The notes under the pieces are model-generated. The model was not told the origin of the DNA and made no database searches. It saw only the letters and a list, made by a program, of their open reading frames with translations. DNA of 64,000 nucleotides. Origin: an uncultured Draconibacterium sp. (lineage in GTDB: Bacteria; Bacteroidota; Bacteroidia; Bacteroidales; Prolixibacteraceae). The position numbers and the translations under genes were made by a program. Below, piece by piece: positions 28,582 through 36,800 of the stretch (positions are counted from its first letter, which is position 1; each line of letters starts with the position of its first letter). The DNA lies in NCBI RefSeq assembly GCF_963675585.1, contig NZ_OY776414.1:3947001-4011000 (forward strand), read 5' to 3'.

Positions 28582-29316
28582 CTAATCATCTTTTAAGTAA
28601 ATCTGCGACTGACTTGGTTTTGGATAAATTAAAATACCCGTATTGGGTCGGTCTTCTTCATCATATTCGTACGATTTACATACTCCGTCTTCAATTTTCA
28701 TGATCCAGAATTTGGTTTCACCCACCGGCAACGGTTCTGTTATCGGTATCGAAATTTCAGGTCCAATCACATCGCCATTTAAGTTATAGGTACTTGGTGT
28801 AAGCGCATCGCCAATGGTGTAATAAATGGTATAAGGACCAACTCCTGAGAAAATAATTTTAACCGAAGTGGGATCACCTATACAAACCGAATCTGCCTCC
28901 AGCGTAAGGTCGAGCTGTTTCTCAACTACCTCCATCACATACATTTCAATGTTATCGGTACAGCTTACTTCGTCCCAAACATGAATACGTACATAGTATT
29001 TGCCCGGGCCTAAACCTACCACTTTCACTGAGCTTTCGGTGTTCATTGCGTTATTGGCATACATTCCATCCACGAAGTACACCGTAGGATCCAATGTTCC
29101 GGCCGGATCAAGTACATCCGTAGTTGCCGAATCATTTGCTTCATAAATTCCCCATACAAAATGGGTTTCCGGAATATTTGGCCGGCTTACTACACTAAAC
29201 TCCATGGTATCGCATTCTTCAATAACAATCTGTGCCGAAGCATTTGCCACAGCCAGCATTACCAGGAGTATTCCCAGTAAAACAATTGTACGAATATGTG
29301 CGATCCTGTTTTTCAT
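28582..29316 (-). CDS. Small secreted protein with Ig-like modules and an IYPKPSQ tail
   Basis: A 244-residue protein of no named family. Residues 1-28 are a signal peptide (IRTIVLLGILLVMLAVANAS then AQ). Residues about 30-125 look like an Ig-like module: HFVWGIYEANDS, PGKYYVRIHVWDEVSCTDNI, then a hydrophobic closing strand. This matches the pattern of the first module of the 11.7-kb gene's protein and of the 419-aa protein. Residues about 130-225 resemble a second beta-sandwich (DSVCIGDPTSVKIIFSGVGP). The C-terminus ILIYPKPSQSQIYLKDD resembles the ITPRPEV tails of the 419-aa protein and the giant adhesin. It has no T9SS type A or B sorting domain. From its context it may be a minor subunit of the surface assembly; the function is unknown. 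Confidence 0.8.
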   Translation of the reverse strand: MKNRIAHIRTIVLLGILLVMLAVANASAQIVIEECDTMEFSVVSRPNIPETHFVWGIYEANDSATTDVLDPAGTLDPTVYFVDGMYANNAMNTESSVKVVGLGPGKYYVRIHVWDEVSCTDNIEMYVMEVVEKQLDLTLEADSVCIGDPTSVKIIFSGVGPYTIYYTIGDALTPSTYNLNGDVIGPEISIPITEPLPVGETKFWIMKIEDGVCKSYEYDEEDRPNTGILIYPKPSQSQIYLKDD

Positions 29317-29560
29317 TCTTTTTTAGCTCCAAGACTCAAGTCTCTGGCTTCATGTTTTTTTTATTCCTTTTTTGTTTGTCTTTCTTCTTTAAGCAACAAG
29401 TTGCAAGATTCAAGCTTCAAGTTTATTCTTTTAACTTTTTCTTCTTTGTGATACTTTGTGTTTAAAATTTTACCACAAAGGACTCAAAGTTCCCACGAAG
29501 TTTCACAAAGCAGATCTGTTTCTTCACCTCAATTACTAATTCTACTCATTCGCTCATTCA

Positions 29561-29787
29561 CTCAACCACCCTCTTGCTCCAAACTACTTTCTACCCTGAT
29601 CAAGGCCTCATCGTGGAGCGCGGTTGTGTTGTGGTTTCTTTTCCCCGGAGCTAAAGCACCGGGCTACCTATATACCGCCCCGATGGGGCTTTTCTGCTCC
29701 CGATCGTTATCGGGCTGCAACTGTCACACTCGTCACTCTTTATTCAGCAGGTGAACTTAAAGTCACCAGCTGAACACTGTGACTGAC
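29561..29787 (+). repeat. 227-bp interspersed repeat, copy 1
   Basis: Begins CTCAACCACCCTCTTGCTCC and ends AACACTGTGACTGAC. It contains three internal hairpins: CCCGG/CCGGG, GCCCC-GAT-GGGGC and CCCGAT-CGTT-ATCGGG. Copies 2 and 3 follow in the same orientation with few differences. Confidence 0.9.
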
Positions 29788-29906
29788 CACTGTGACTGAC
29801 AATTACTCATTCACTCATTCAACTCAATTACTCAGTCACCTCATTCACTCATTCACCTCAATTACTAATTCTACTCATTCACTCATTCTCCTTAATTACT
29901 CATTCA

Positions 29907-30133
29907 CTCAACCACCCTCTTGCTCCAAACTACTTTCTAGCCTGATCAAGGCCTCGTTGTGGAGCGTGGTTGTGTTGTGGTTTCTTTTCCCCGGAGCTAA
30001 AGCACCGGGCTACCAATATATCGCCCCGATGGGGCTTTTCTGCTCCCGATCGTTATCGGGCTGCAACTGTCACACTCGTCACTCTTTATTCAGCAGGTGA
30101 ACTTAAAGTCACCAGCTGAACACTGTGACTGAC
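29907..30133 (+). repeat. 227-bp interspersed repeat, copy 2
   Basis: Same length and borders as copy 1, offset by 346 bases. It differs at a handful of positions (for example GGCCTCGTTGTGGAGCGTGG against GGCCTCATCGTGGAGCGCGG). It is separated from copy 1 by a TCATTCACTCATTC-type simple sequence. Confidence 0.9.
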
Positions 30134-30171
30134 AATTACTCATTCACTCATTCTCCTTAATTACTCATTCT

Positions 30172-30397
30172 CTCAACCACCCTCTTGCTCCAAACTACTT
30201 TCTAGCCTGATCAAGGCCTCGTTGTGGAGCGCAGTTGTGTTGTGGTTTCTTTTCCCCGGAGCTAAAGCACCGGGCTACCAATGTATCGCCCCGATGGGGC
30301 TTTTCTGCTCCCGATCGTTATCGGGCTGCAACTGAACACTCGTCACTCTTTATTCAGCAGGTGAACTTAAAGTCACCAGCTGAACACTGTGACTGCC
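30172..30397 (+). repeat. 226-bp interspersed repeat, copy 3
   Basis: Third copy, offset 265 bases from copy 2 and shorter by one base in the GCAACTGAACACTCG segment. It ends at GTGACTGCC. Hairpin segments are fully conserved among the three copies. Confidence 0.9.
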
Positions 30398-30860
30398 AAC
30401 TTCCAGACATGCCTCCGGCATTACAGCTTGGTTGCCGCTGTTTAATGCACTGGTTTTTACTACGTACCGGAATTTGTTTTGTATGGAAAACCTTGCTTCC
30501 GGTGCGCCTCTTGTTCCCGACTTTGGGCCATACCCCGGCCGGGGAGGTGCTTTTGTATTTATTGACATATCTACCTCATTCTGTAATCATTTAAATGAAT
30601 ATTATCAGTTACCTACCTGTTGATTTTCCACCTGAATACCAACATTTTTTCCGGATCGTACTTTACCCATACCCGGCCCTTTGCCCGGTACACGGAGAAT
30701 CTTCATTTGTAAAGATTCGGGTTGTTTCCTCACTTTCAATACGCTCGGTAACTTTTTATTTCACCTTACATTTATACGGCAGGTCTCGTCCTGCTACGTT
30801 TAATTCATCTTCGTTTTGCTGCTGCAAAATCAGTTTCTTCTCACTTTTCATAACCACTTT

Positions 30861-31057
30861 AGTCATTGGTCATTGGTCAATTGTCATTGGTCATTGGTTA
30901 AGAGTCTTTCTACTAATGACTAGTACCGAATGACTTTCCTCTTCTTCACTGCCAACTATTGTCATTGGTCATTGGTCACTTGTTAAGAGCGTTCTCCTAA
31001 TGACTAGTGCCAAATGACTTTCTACTTCTCCTAATGACTAATGCCGAATGACTTTCC
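30861..31057. repeat. GTCATTGG / CTAATGAC repeat block
   Basis: Tandem GTCATTGGTCATTGGTCA motifs occur twice (around 30,862 and 30,960). Each is followed by CTAATGACTAGT[A/G]CC[G/A]AATGACTTTC, and a third CTAATGAC unit closes the block. The two motif types are near inverted complements, so the block can fold back on itself. Confidence 0.75.
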
Positions 31058-31084
31058 TCTTTCTTCCAAAATTCCGGGGCAGGA

Positions 31085-31117
31085 ACCTTTCTGCCAACTT
31101 TAAGCCGGCAGAAAGGT
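31085..31117. terminator. Hairpin downstream of the 419-aa secreted protein
   Basis: ACCTTTCTGCC and GGCAGAAAGGT form a perfect 11-bp stem about 50 bases past the stop codon at 31166. There is no strong T-run on the minus strand. It could be a processing or termination signal, or part of a repeat. Confidence 0.45.
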
Positions 31118-31165
31118 GTGCACCGTTATTTTTTTGGTTATGAAAAAGCAAGTTTATTCATACTA

Positions 31166-32425
31166 CTAGTTGTTTTCGTCACCAGTTTTAGTCTCAGTTG
31201 TTACACCAGCAGTTGCAATGCCATTTTCGACTTCAGGTCTCGGTGTGATTTCGTAATCCACTTTATCATTAGTAAATCCATCAACAGCACAAGTAGCATA
31301 ATGTAAATCTCCAAAATTGGCAGAATCGTCATACCATGTTGCAACATTAGTTCCAACTCCATCATAGGCAACACCGTCTACAGCAAAATGCAACAATTCA
31401 GCTGCATTGTCATGTTCGTTGGTAGTACCGTAATCTATCCTAACTCGCACGACAATTTGCTCACCACCTGCTGCAGGAAGGTTACCATCTCCAGGATTAC
31501 CCGATCCTCCTGCCATTACAGGAACACTACCAAACGCTCCTGAAACATCAATTGCATTCCACGTGGCTGCAGGATCATCAGCATCTGTGGCATAAGCCCA
31601 CGATGCTTCAATTGCATTATGTCCACCGTCATATGAAATTTCAAATGCAGGCAACCAAGAATCAAAATAATTTGCACCATTAACTACATAATAAATCCAG
31701 TTCTCACCATAATCAACTGTCAAAGTTCCATCAGGTGTTGTTCCTGAACCGGAATAAACCGCAGACTCAATAGGAGAAACACATTCTCCAGTCAGAGGAT
31801 CAAGAGGTCCTGCGATACTATCTCCGGCAGCATTCAGTACTGCAATGTCAATTGTAAATGCAGGCTCAGGAATAATCCGGTAAACCACTAGGTTATTTGT
31901 ACAACCCACTGAATCTTCTGCATAAGCAACAAGTATTACTTGATCTGTTATCCCATCAAAATATTTCCATGCAATATCAATAGAGTGATATTGTCCTGTA
32001 GCATCAGCCGTAGGGTTGATATTATAACCGGGAATTGGAGTTGAACCATCACCATAAATATAATCTCCAGCACCAGTAGAAGGATCAATATTTGCATCAG
32101 TACTAATCAAAATACCACCTGTCGGGCTTAACAAACTATCATTAGCAGCAGTAACTGGCGCTAAGTCGTTATTATTAACCACAAACCATCTTACATCCGT
32201 TTGAGGAGAAGCATTAACAGTGTAAGTATATGTTTGTCCCTGCACTGGATGCAATTCATCAGCGGTACAAAGTCCAGACCCAAAAGGAGTCGGAATAAGT
32301 AAACTAGGAACTGCAGAAGGTACAGTTTGATACGGCAGGGCAGCCCCTGCTTGTGCAAAAACATTGGAAGTCCCGGCTAAAATAGCCGCGACAAAAAACG
32401 TTAAAAATAAAATTTGCTTTTTCAT
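31166..32425 (-). CDS. Secreted 419-aa protein with an ITPRPEV tail
   Basis: A 419-residue protein of no named family. The start at 32425 is chosen because MKKQILFLTFFVAAILAGTS leads into a signal peptide ending VFAQAG. The open frame upstream to 32539 only translates a repeat element. Residues about 45-190 form an Ig-like module (LCTADELHPVQGQTYTYTV, VRWFVVNNNDL, AYAEDSVGCTNNLVVYRIIP), similar in layout to the N-terminal modules of the 244-aa protein and of the 11.7-kb gene's product. Residues about 200-360 are a second beta-rich region (ENWIYYVVNGANYFDSWLPA). Close to the end is VDYEITPRPEVENGIA, the same tail as the giant adhesin, then a charged TETKTGDENN end. It lacks a T9SS sorting domain. 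It lies just downstream of the adhesin and is probably a partner subunit. Confidence 0.83.
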   Translation of the reverse strand: MKKQILFLTFFVAAILAGTSNVFAQAGAALPYQTVPSAVPSLLIPTPFGSGLCTADELHPVQGQTYTYTVNASPQTDVRWFVVNNNDLAPVTAANDSLLSPTGGILISTDANIDPSTGAGDYIYGDGSTPIPGYNINPTADATGQYHSIDIAWKYFDGITDQVILVAYAEDSVGCTNNLVVYRIIPEPAFTIDIAVLNAAGDSIAGPLDPLTGECVSPIESAVYSGSGTTPDGTLTVDYGENWIYYVVNGANYFDSWLPAFEISYDGGHNAIEASWAYATDADDPAATWNAIDVSGAFGSVPVMAGGSGNPGDGNLPAAGGEQIVVRVRIDYGTTNEHDNAAELLHFAVDGVAYDGVGTNVATWYDDSANFGDLHYATCAVDGFTNDKVDYEITPRPEVENGIATAGVTTETKTGDENN

Positions 32426-32484
32426 AATTTTAAATTTTATGGTTCCTTCTTTATTGGATTGGAGAATGTGATGAGTTGGCGAAT

Positions 32485-32562
32485 ACCCCCTCTCCCGAAT
32501 TCCCGGGATCTCCCCCTTGCCTACCGCAGGCAGGCTCACGAGGGGAGAAAGAAGTTCGTGCT
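32485..32562 (+). repeat. Two-hairpin element, copy A
   Basis: Hairpin 1 is TCCCG/CGGGA. Hairpin 2 is CTCCCCCT/AGGGGAG with an inner TGCCT/AGGCA stem. The tail reads GAAAGAAGTTCGTGCT. The layout matches copies B to F. Confidence 0.7.
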
Positions 32563-32586
32563 TTTGGCGTAAATTGGAAGTGAAGA

Positions 32587-32647
32587 ACCACCTCCCTCCC
32601 GACTCGTCGGGAGTACTCCTCCTAAAACAGGAGGAGAAATTCGTGCT
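32587..32647 (+). repeat. Two-hairpin element, copy B
   Basis: ACCACCTCC lead, CTCCCGA-CTCG-TCGGGAG hairpin, CTCCTCCT-AAAAC-AGGAGGAG hairpin, tail AAATTCGTGCT. Both stems are perfect. Confidence 0.8.
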
Positions 32648-33168
32648 ACCGGCAAAACCTCAGCATCTCCTTTTCAATAAAGTTAGAACGAGTTAATCAT
32701 TTGTTTGTATCTCATTTCAAGGGGCGTCCCTGCCCAAAGTAATAGAGATGTGTTTTAAATTTTTGATTGATAAATGGAAAAACTGACAAATTATTAAATT
32801 GTATTAGTGTCAAGAATACCAAATTATTTTACCAATCGTTTGTTTCACTATTTCAAATTTTCGAGGGTCGTTTGCATCCGTCACGTGGCGGATCGGATCT
32901 TAATCAAGGGGTCGTCCGAAGACGAGCTCCCTGATTTTCCTATCGAATGGTTCAGCCTCAGGGAAAAGTGGCATTTTTTGGTGTATCGTCATAATACTTG
33001 TTGTTGTTGTAGAGAAAATAAACACCTACTTTACCCTTTGGCTGCAGACCTCCTTTTACAAAGGCCCATACAGAACCATACTCTCCTGCTGTCTCTTGGT
33101 CAGGAAAGATTTTTTCACTTTAGTCATGTTTCATAGGCATGCTTTGTTTTATTGTTGTTAGCGATTGT

Positions 33169-33220
33169 CCCAGACCCCTCCGCCCTTTGGGCACCTCCCC
33201 TTAGTAAGGGGAGGAAATCC
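33169..33220 (+). repeat. Two-hairpin element, copy C
   Basis: CCCCTCC lead, GCCC-TTT-GGGC hairpin, CCTCCCCTT-AGT-AAGGGGAGG hairpin, then AAATCC. The stem sequences differ from copy B, but base pairing is kept. Confidence 0.75.
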
Positions 33221-33382
33221 AAAGCTTGTGGCAAATCCGGAATTCTGTTTTTTAATACTTCTCGTTGTCCCATTTCCTGATTGAACTCAGAAAGATGGGT
33301 GTTTTTATTGTTGCTCCGTACCCTCCTTGAGGGGGAGTTATTCATTTTTATTGTTAATTTCTTTTGAGCTGTAGGCTTTGTT

Positions 33383-33440
33383 ACCACCTCCCTCCCGATG
33401 GTTTCGGGAGTACTCCTCCTCAAGGAGGAGAAATATTCGT
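33383..33440 (+). repeat. Two-hairpin element, copy D
   Basis: ACCACCTCC lead, CTCCCGA-TGGTT-TCGGGAG hairpin, CTCCTCCT-CA-AGGAGGAG hairpin, tail AAATATTCGTT. The stems are identical to copy B and the loops differ. Confidence 0.8.
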
Positions 33441-33480
33441 TTTCCAATTCTAATTTTTGGAACCCACAATAAAATCTGTA

Positions 33481-33566
33481 GCACGAACGTTTCCCCTCCT
33501 TTTTTAGGAGAGCCTGTCCCGATTGTAAGTCGGGAGGGGTACCGCGTTTACAGCGGTGGGGTGGTA
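33481..33566 (-). repeat. Two-hairpin element, copy E (inverted)
   Basis: On the minus strand: an ACCACCCCACCGCTGTAAAC lead, a CCCGA-CTTACAA-TCGGG hairpin, a CTCCT-AAAAA-AGGAG hairpin, and the tail GGGGAAACGTTCGTGC. It lies 40 bases from copy D in the opposite orientation. Confidence 0.75.
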
Positions 33567-33895
33567 GCGAGCTGAATCCTTCACTCCTATGCTGCTGCAC
33601 AATTTCTGTTTTATAAAGGGTGTTGCGGTTTTCAACCGCAAGTTCGCAGCGCTTAGAAAGCGCTGATCCCGTACTTATCCAATGCACATCTGAAACTTTT
33701 AAGGTTTGAGAAACATCTAAAGATTGGGCTTCAGCAAATCCACACGATACAATTCCCGTTATCGCGGGACAAGCTGTGCGGAAGCGAGGGCTAAGGTCCA
33801 TCGTTTTTGAATCGCTTTTTGGAAACAGCGAGACCCGCAGACTGATCTCTGACCACTGAATACTACTTACTGATATGTTATGCTCGCTTCTCATT

Positions 33896-36800
33896 CTAAT
33901 AATTCTGTTTTGTTACTTCCGGACGCGGTGTTATGGTAATTTCCTGCATCAACTCATCGCTTGTATTTCCATTACAGTCTTCCACCCAATAAAAAATATT
34001 GTGCGTTACCGTAGTAAACAGTACTCCATCGCCCCACAGCTCAATATCTGTTGGTAATCCGGTTACCGGATGTACATATTCCGAAGGTTGACCTTGTCCA
34101 CTCACATCCGGATGAGGGGTAGCAACTCCTGTTACCGGATCGGGTGTATCGCTGAATTCAATGCGCCAGTTGATGGTCATATCCACCGAATCGCAGCAGT
34201 TGTCTTCCAGCGACGTTAAATCGAGGAAGGTATCTCCGGCAAACAATGTTCTGTAATCCACCGGGAATTTCTCAACCAAAGGATCCACATGGTTAAACAC
34301 CGGATTTGGATTACTTTCGTTATATACTGCCCAATGCAACGGATCCACACAGTTTTCGTACGGATCGGCATCGAAAGTTGGAGGTATGGTATCAATTACT
34401 TCTATCCAGTGCGAACAGGTATCGAAACCCGAAATATTTTCGGCACGCCATTCAATGGTGGTTACACCCAATGGGAAAGTCATTACGCCCAGTGGATTTG
34501 GTTCCGGATCGGGTGCATCCTTTATGTAGGTATCGGTTTGAGTCGATCCGTCGGGGAAAGTAATGGTGTAAGTCCAGGTAATTGGAGGTGTACCCTGAAT
34601 CAGATCGGCCACGCCCGGATCGAAAGTAGCTTCGCAGGTACCTTCCGAACCATCCAGATAAATGGTAGTATCCGGCGGACATTCAATATCCGGCGATCCA
34701 AGCACAGTAATTTTATGGCTGCACTCAACACTATTCCCATGTCCGTCAACAAAAGTGTAGGTAATGGTTGTGGTTCCGAGGTTAAATGTATCGGGATAAT
34801 GAACCACATTAATACCGGGCACAAGCACATCGTTTTCCAGTTCAGCAAAAGTAGTTACTCCACTAACAGTCCATGTAAGTGTGGAGTCGCAATTGTCTTC
34901 GAAATACGGAAGCGCAATTGTAATATCGGAGGCATAGCTTTGGTTAAAGTCGGCCTGAATCACAGTATCCGGAGGACATATTAATGTTGGTGGTAAGTCA
35001 ATGACTTCTACTACAACAGTACAATATTCTTCGTTTCCAAAGGTATCGCGCACAGTCCAGGTAACGGTTGTGAAACCTATCGGATAAAGTGTATCGGCAT
35101 TGTTGGTACCGGTGTAATCGTTGGTTATGGTATATACAGCTGTTAAACAAGGATCGGTAACTGTTGGCGGATCCAAATCGACAAAGGTCTCACATTCGTT
35201 CGGATTTACGGTAACGGTAACAGAACCGGGAGGACAATTCACTACTGCAGGCGGAATAGTTGGACGCGACATTGATACAGTGAAAGAACAATCTGCACTG
35301 TTACCATCAGGATCGGTTACCGTATAGGTCACCGTAGAAATACCAAAGGGGAATTCGATGGAAGAAACAGAGCCATTGCCCACTGAATCGAGTGCACCTG
35401 TAATTACATAACTAATTGCCAGCGAATCATCGGGCCAACACGGAGCATCTACATCAGGTTCCTGAATACTAACCGGAATTGCTTCACATTGATCAGCAGT
35501 TAATTGCTGAACAACATTGGGCGGACAAGCAATTGTTGGCAGCTGAACACCACTTATATCAACATACACTGTACAAATTGAGTCGTTCCCTGAATTATCG
35601 CTTATCGTCCAGTTTACCTCAGTAATACCTGTAGGGAACAGTTCGTTGGTAATGGTCGATAGTCCGTTAAAATCGTTTGTAATTGTATAAGTTGCAGTAA
35701 CACAATAATCACTCACAGTAGGCGGGTCAAGAGAAATAGCCCTTTCACACTCGGTTGGGCCAAGTACAATTGGTGCCGGATCGGATGGACAAGTGATTGC
35801 TGTCCATTGAATCTCATCGCGGAACATTTCTACCGTAAACGAACAACTGTCGGCATTTCCATCGGGATCGGTTATAATGTACCAAACCGTATTGGTTCCA
35901 ACAGGTAAGTTTAAACCATTTACTTCACCAACTCCGGTAGTATCCCAGGCTCCGTTTTCTATCCTGAAACTTAAATCCAGCGAATCGGTATCCCAACATG
36001 GAGCCGAGTATACCGGAGGATCTATAACTGGCGGGATAGCATAACAATCACTGGCATCCATAGTTCCGCTAACGTTTGGCGGACAAGTAATTGAAGGCAA
36101 CTGAATACCATCAACCTCAACATAAACGGTACAGGTAGTATCGTTACCCGAGTTATCGCTTATCGTCCAGTTCACCTCTGTAATGCCGGCAACAAAAGCT
36201 TCGTTTGTAATAGTTGACAATCCGTTATAATCATTAGTAATGGTATAAGTAGCCGTTACACAAAAATCACTTACAGCAGGTGGAGGCAAAGTTAGCAGGG
36301 TATCGCAAGAAGTTGGGCCCAGCGTTGCACTTACATAACCCGGAGGACATGTTATTGCTGTCCACTGAATCTCGTCGCGTAGCATTTCTACGGTAAACGA
36401 ACAACTGTCGGCATTTCCATCGGGGTCGGTTACTATGTACCATACCGTATTTGTTCCAACAGGGAATAAAAGTCCGGAAACATAACCAAGACCGGTTGTA
36501 TCCCAGGCTCCGTTTTCTATCCTGAAGCTTAAAACCAGCGAATCAAGAGGCCAACAAGCATCCGAGAAAGTAGGGTCGGTAATTGCGGGTGGAATTGCAT
36601 AACAATTGCTTGCATCCATAGTGCCGCTAACATCCACACAGCCGCCAATATCAATTCCCGGAGCAGTTATGTCAATAATTCGCACAGTAAACGAACACGA
36701 ATCGCTGTTTCCATCCGGATCGGTAACAACATACTGAACAGTAGTAAGTCCAACATTAAAGGTTTCGCCAGCTACCGAACCATTGCCGGCACCCGTGGTG

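Larger units (their letters stand above)
29317..31165. other. Repeat-rich intergenic region in the adhesin island
   Basis: A 1.85-kb stretch with no convincing gene. From left to right: a CTTTGTG/CACAAAG-type repeat (29,445-29,510), three 227-bp direct repeats (29,561-30,397) linked by TCATTCACTCATTC simple sequence, a pseudogene-like GC-rich patch (30,410-30,560), a GTCATTGG/CTAATGAC repeat (30,861-31,057), and an 11-bp hairpin (31,085-31,117) just past the 419-aa gene. Open frames here are only translations of repeats. Confidence 0.7.
32426..33895. other. Repeat-rich intergenic region between adhesin and the 419-aa gene
   Basis: A 1.47-kb stretch with five of the six two-hairpin elements of the window (32,485; 32,587; 33,169; 33,383; 33,481 inverted) and no convincing gene. 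A 256-codon minus frame (33,124-33,894) runs through three of these elements, has no domain and is rejected. The segment 33,600-33,860 holds CCGCAAGTTCGCAGCGC-like and CCCGTTATCGCGGGAC palindromes. Confidence 0.7.

Noticed and set aside
29458-30594. Plus-strand frames of 98, 102 and 119 codons
   Set aside because: They are translations of the 227-bp repeats; the similarity between them is explained by DNA repetition, and one copy shifts frame.
30861-31057. Short repeated GTCATTGG motifs as a possible CRISPR or origin
   Set aside because: Repeats are irregularly spaced with similar, non-unique sequence between them, and there are no cas or replication genes.
32426-32539. 38-residue N-terminal extension of the 419-aa secreted protein
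   Set aside because: It translates two-hairpin element copy A and would place the signal peptide internally; the ATG at 32425 starts a normal signal peptide.
32807-33136. 109-codon plus-strand open frame
   Set aside because: No recognisable domain, opposite to all island genes, and partly in repeat-like sequence.
33124-33894. 256-codon minus-strand open frame next to the adhesin
   Set aside because: It translates three copies of the two-hairpin element and other palindromes, has no signal peptide or domain, and its composition (Ser/Arg/Pro mixture) is unlike its neighbours.
34289-34984. 231-codon plus-strand frame inside the adhesin gene
   Set aside because: Antisense shadow of the 7,174-codon frame, with no domain of its own.
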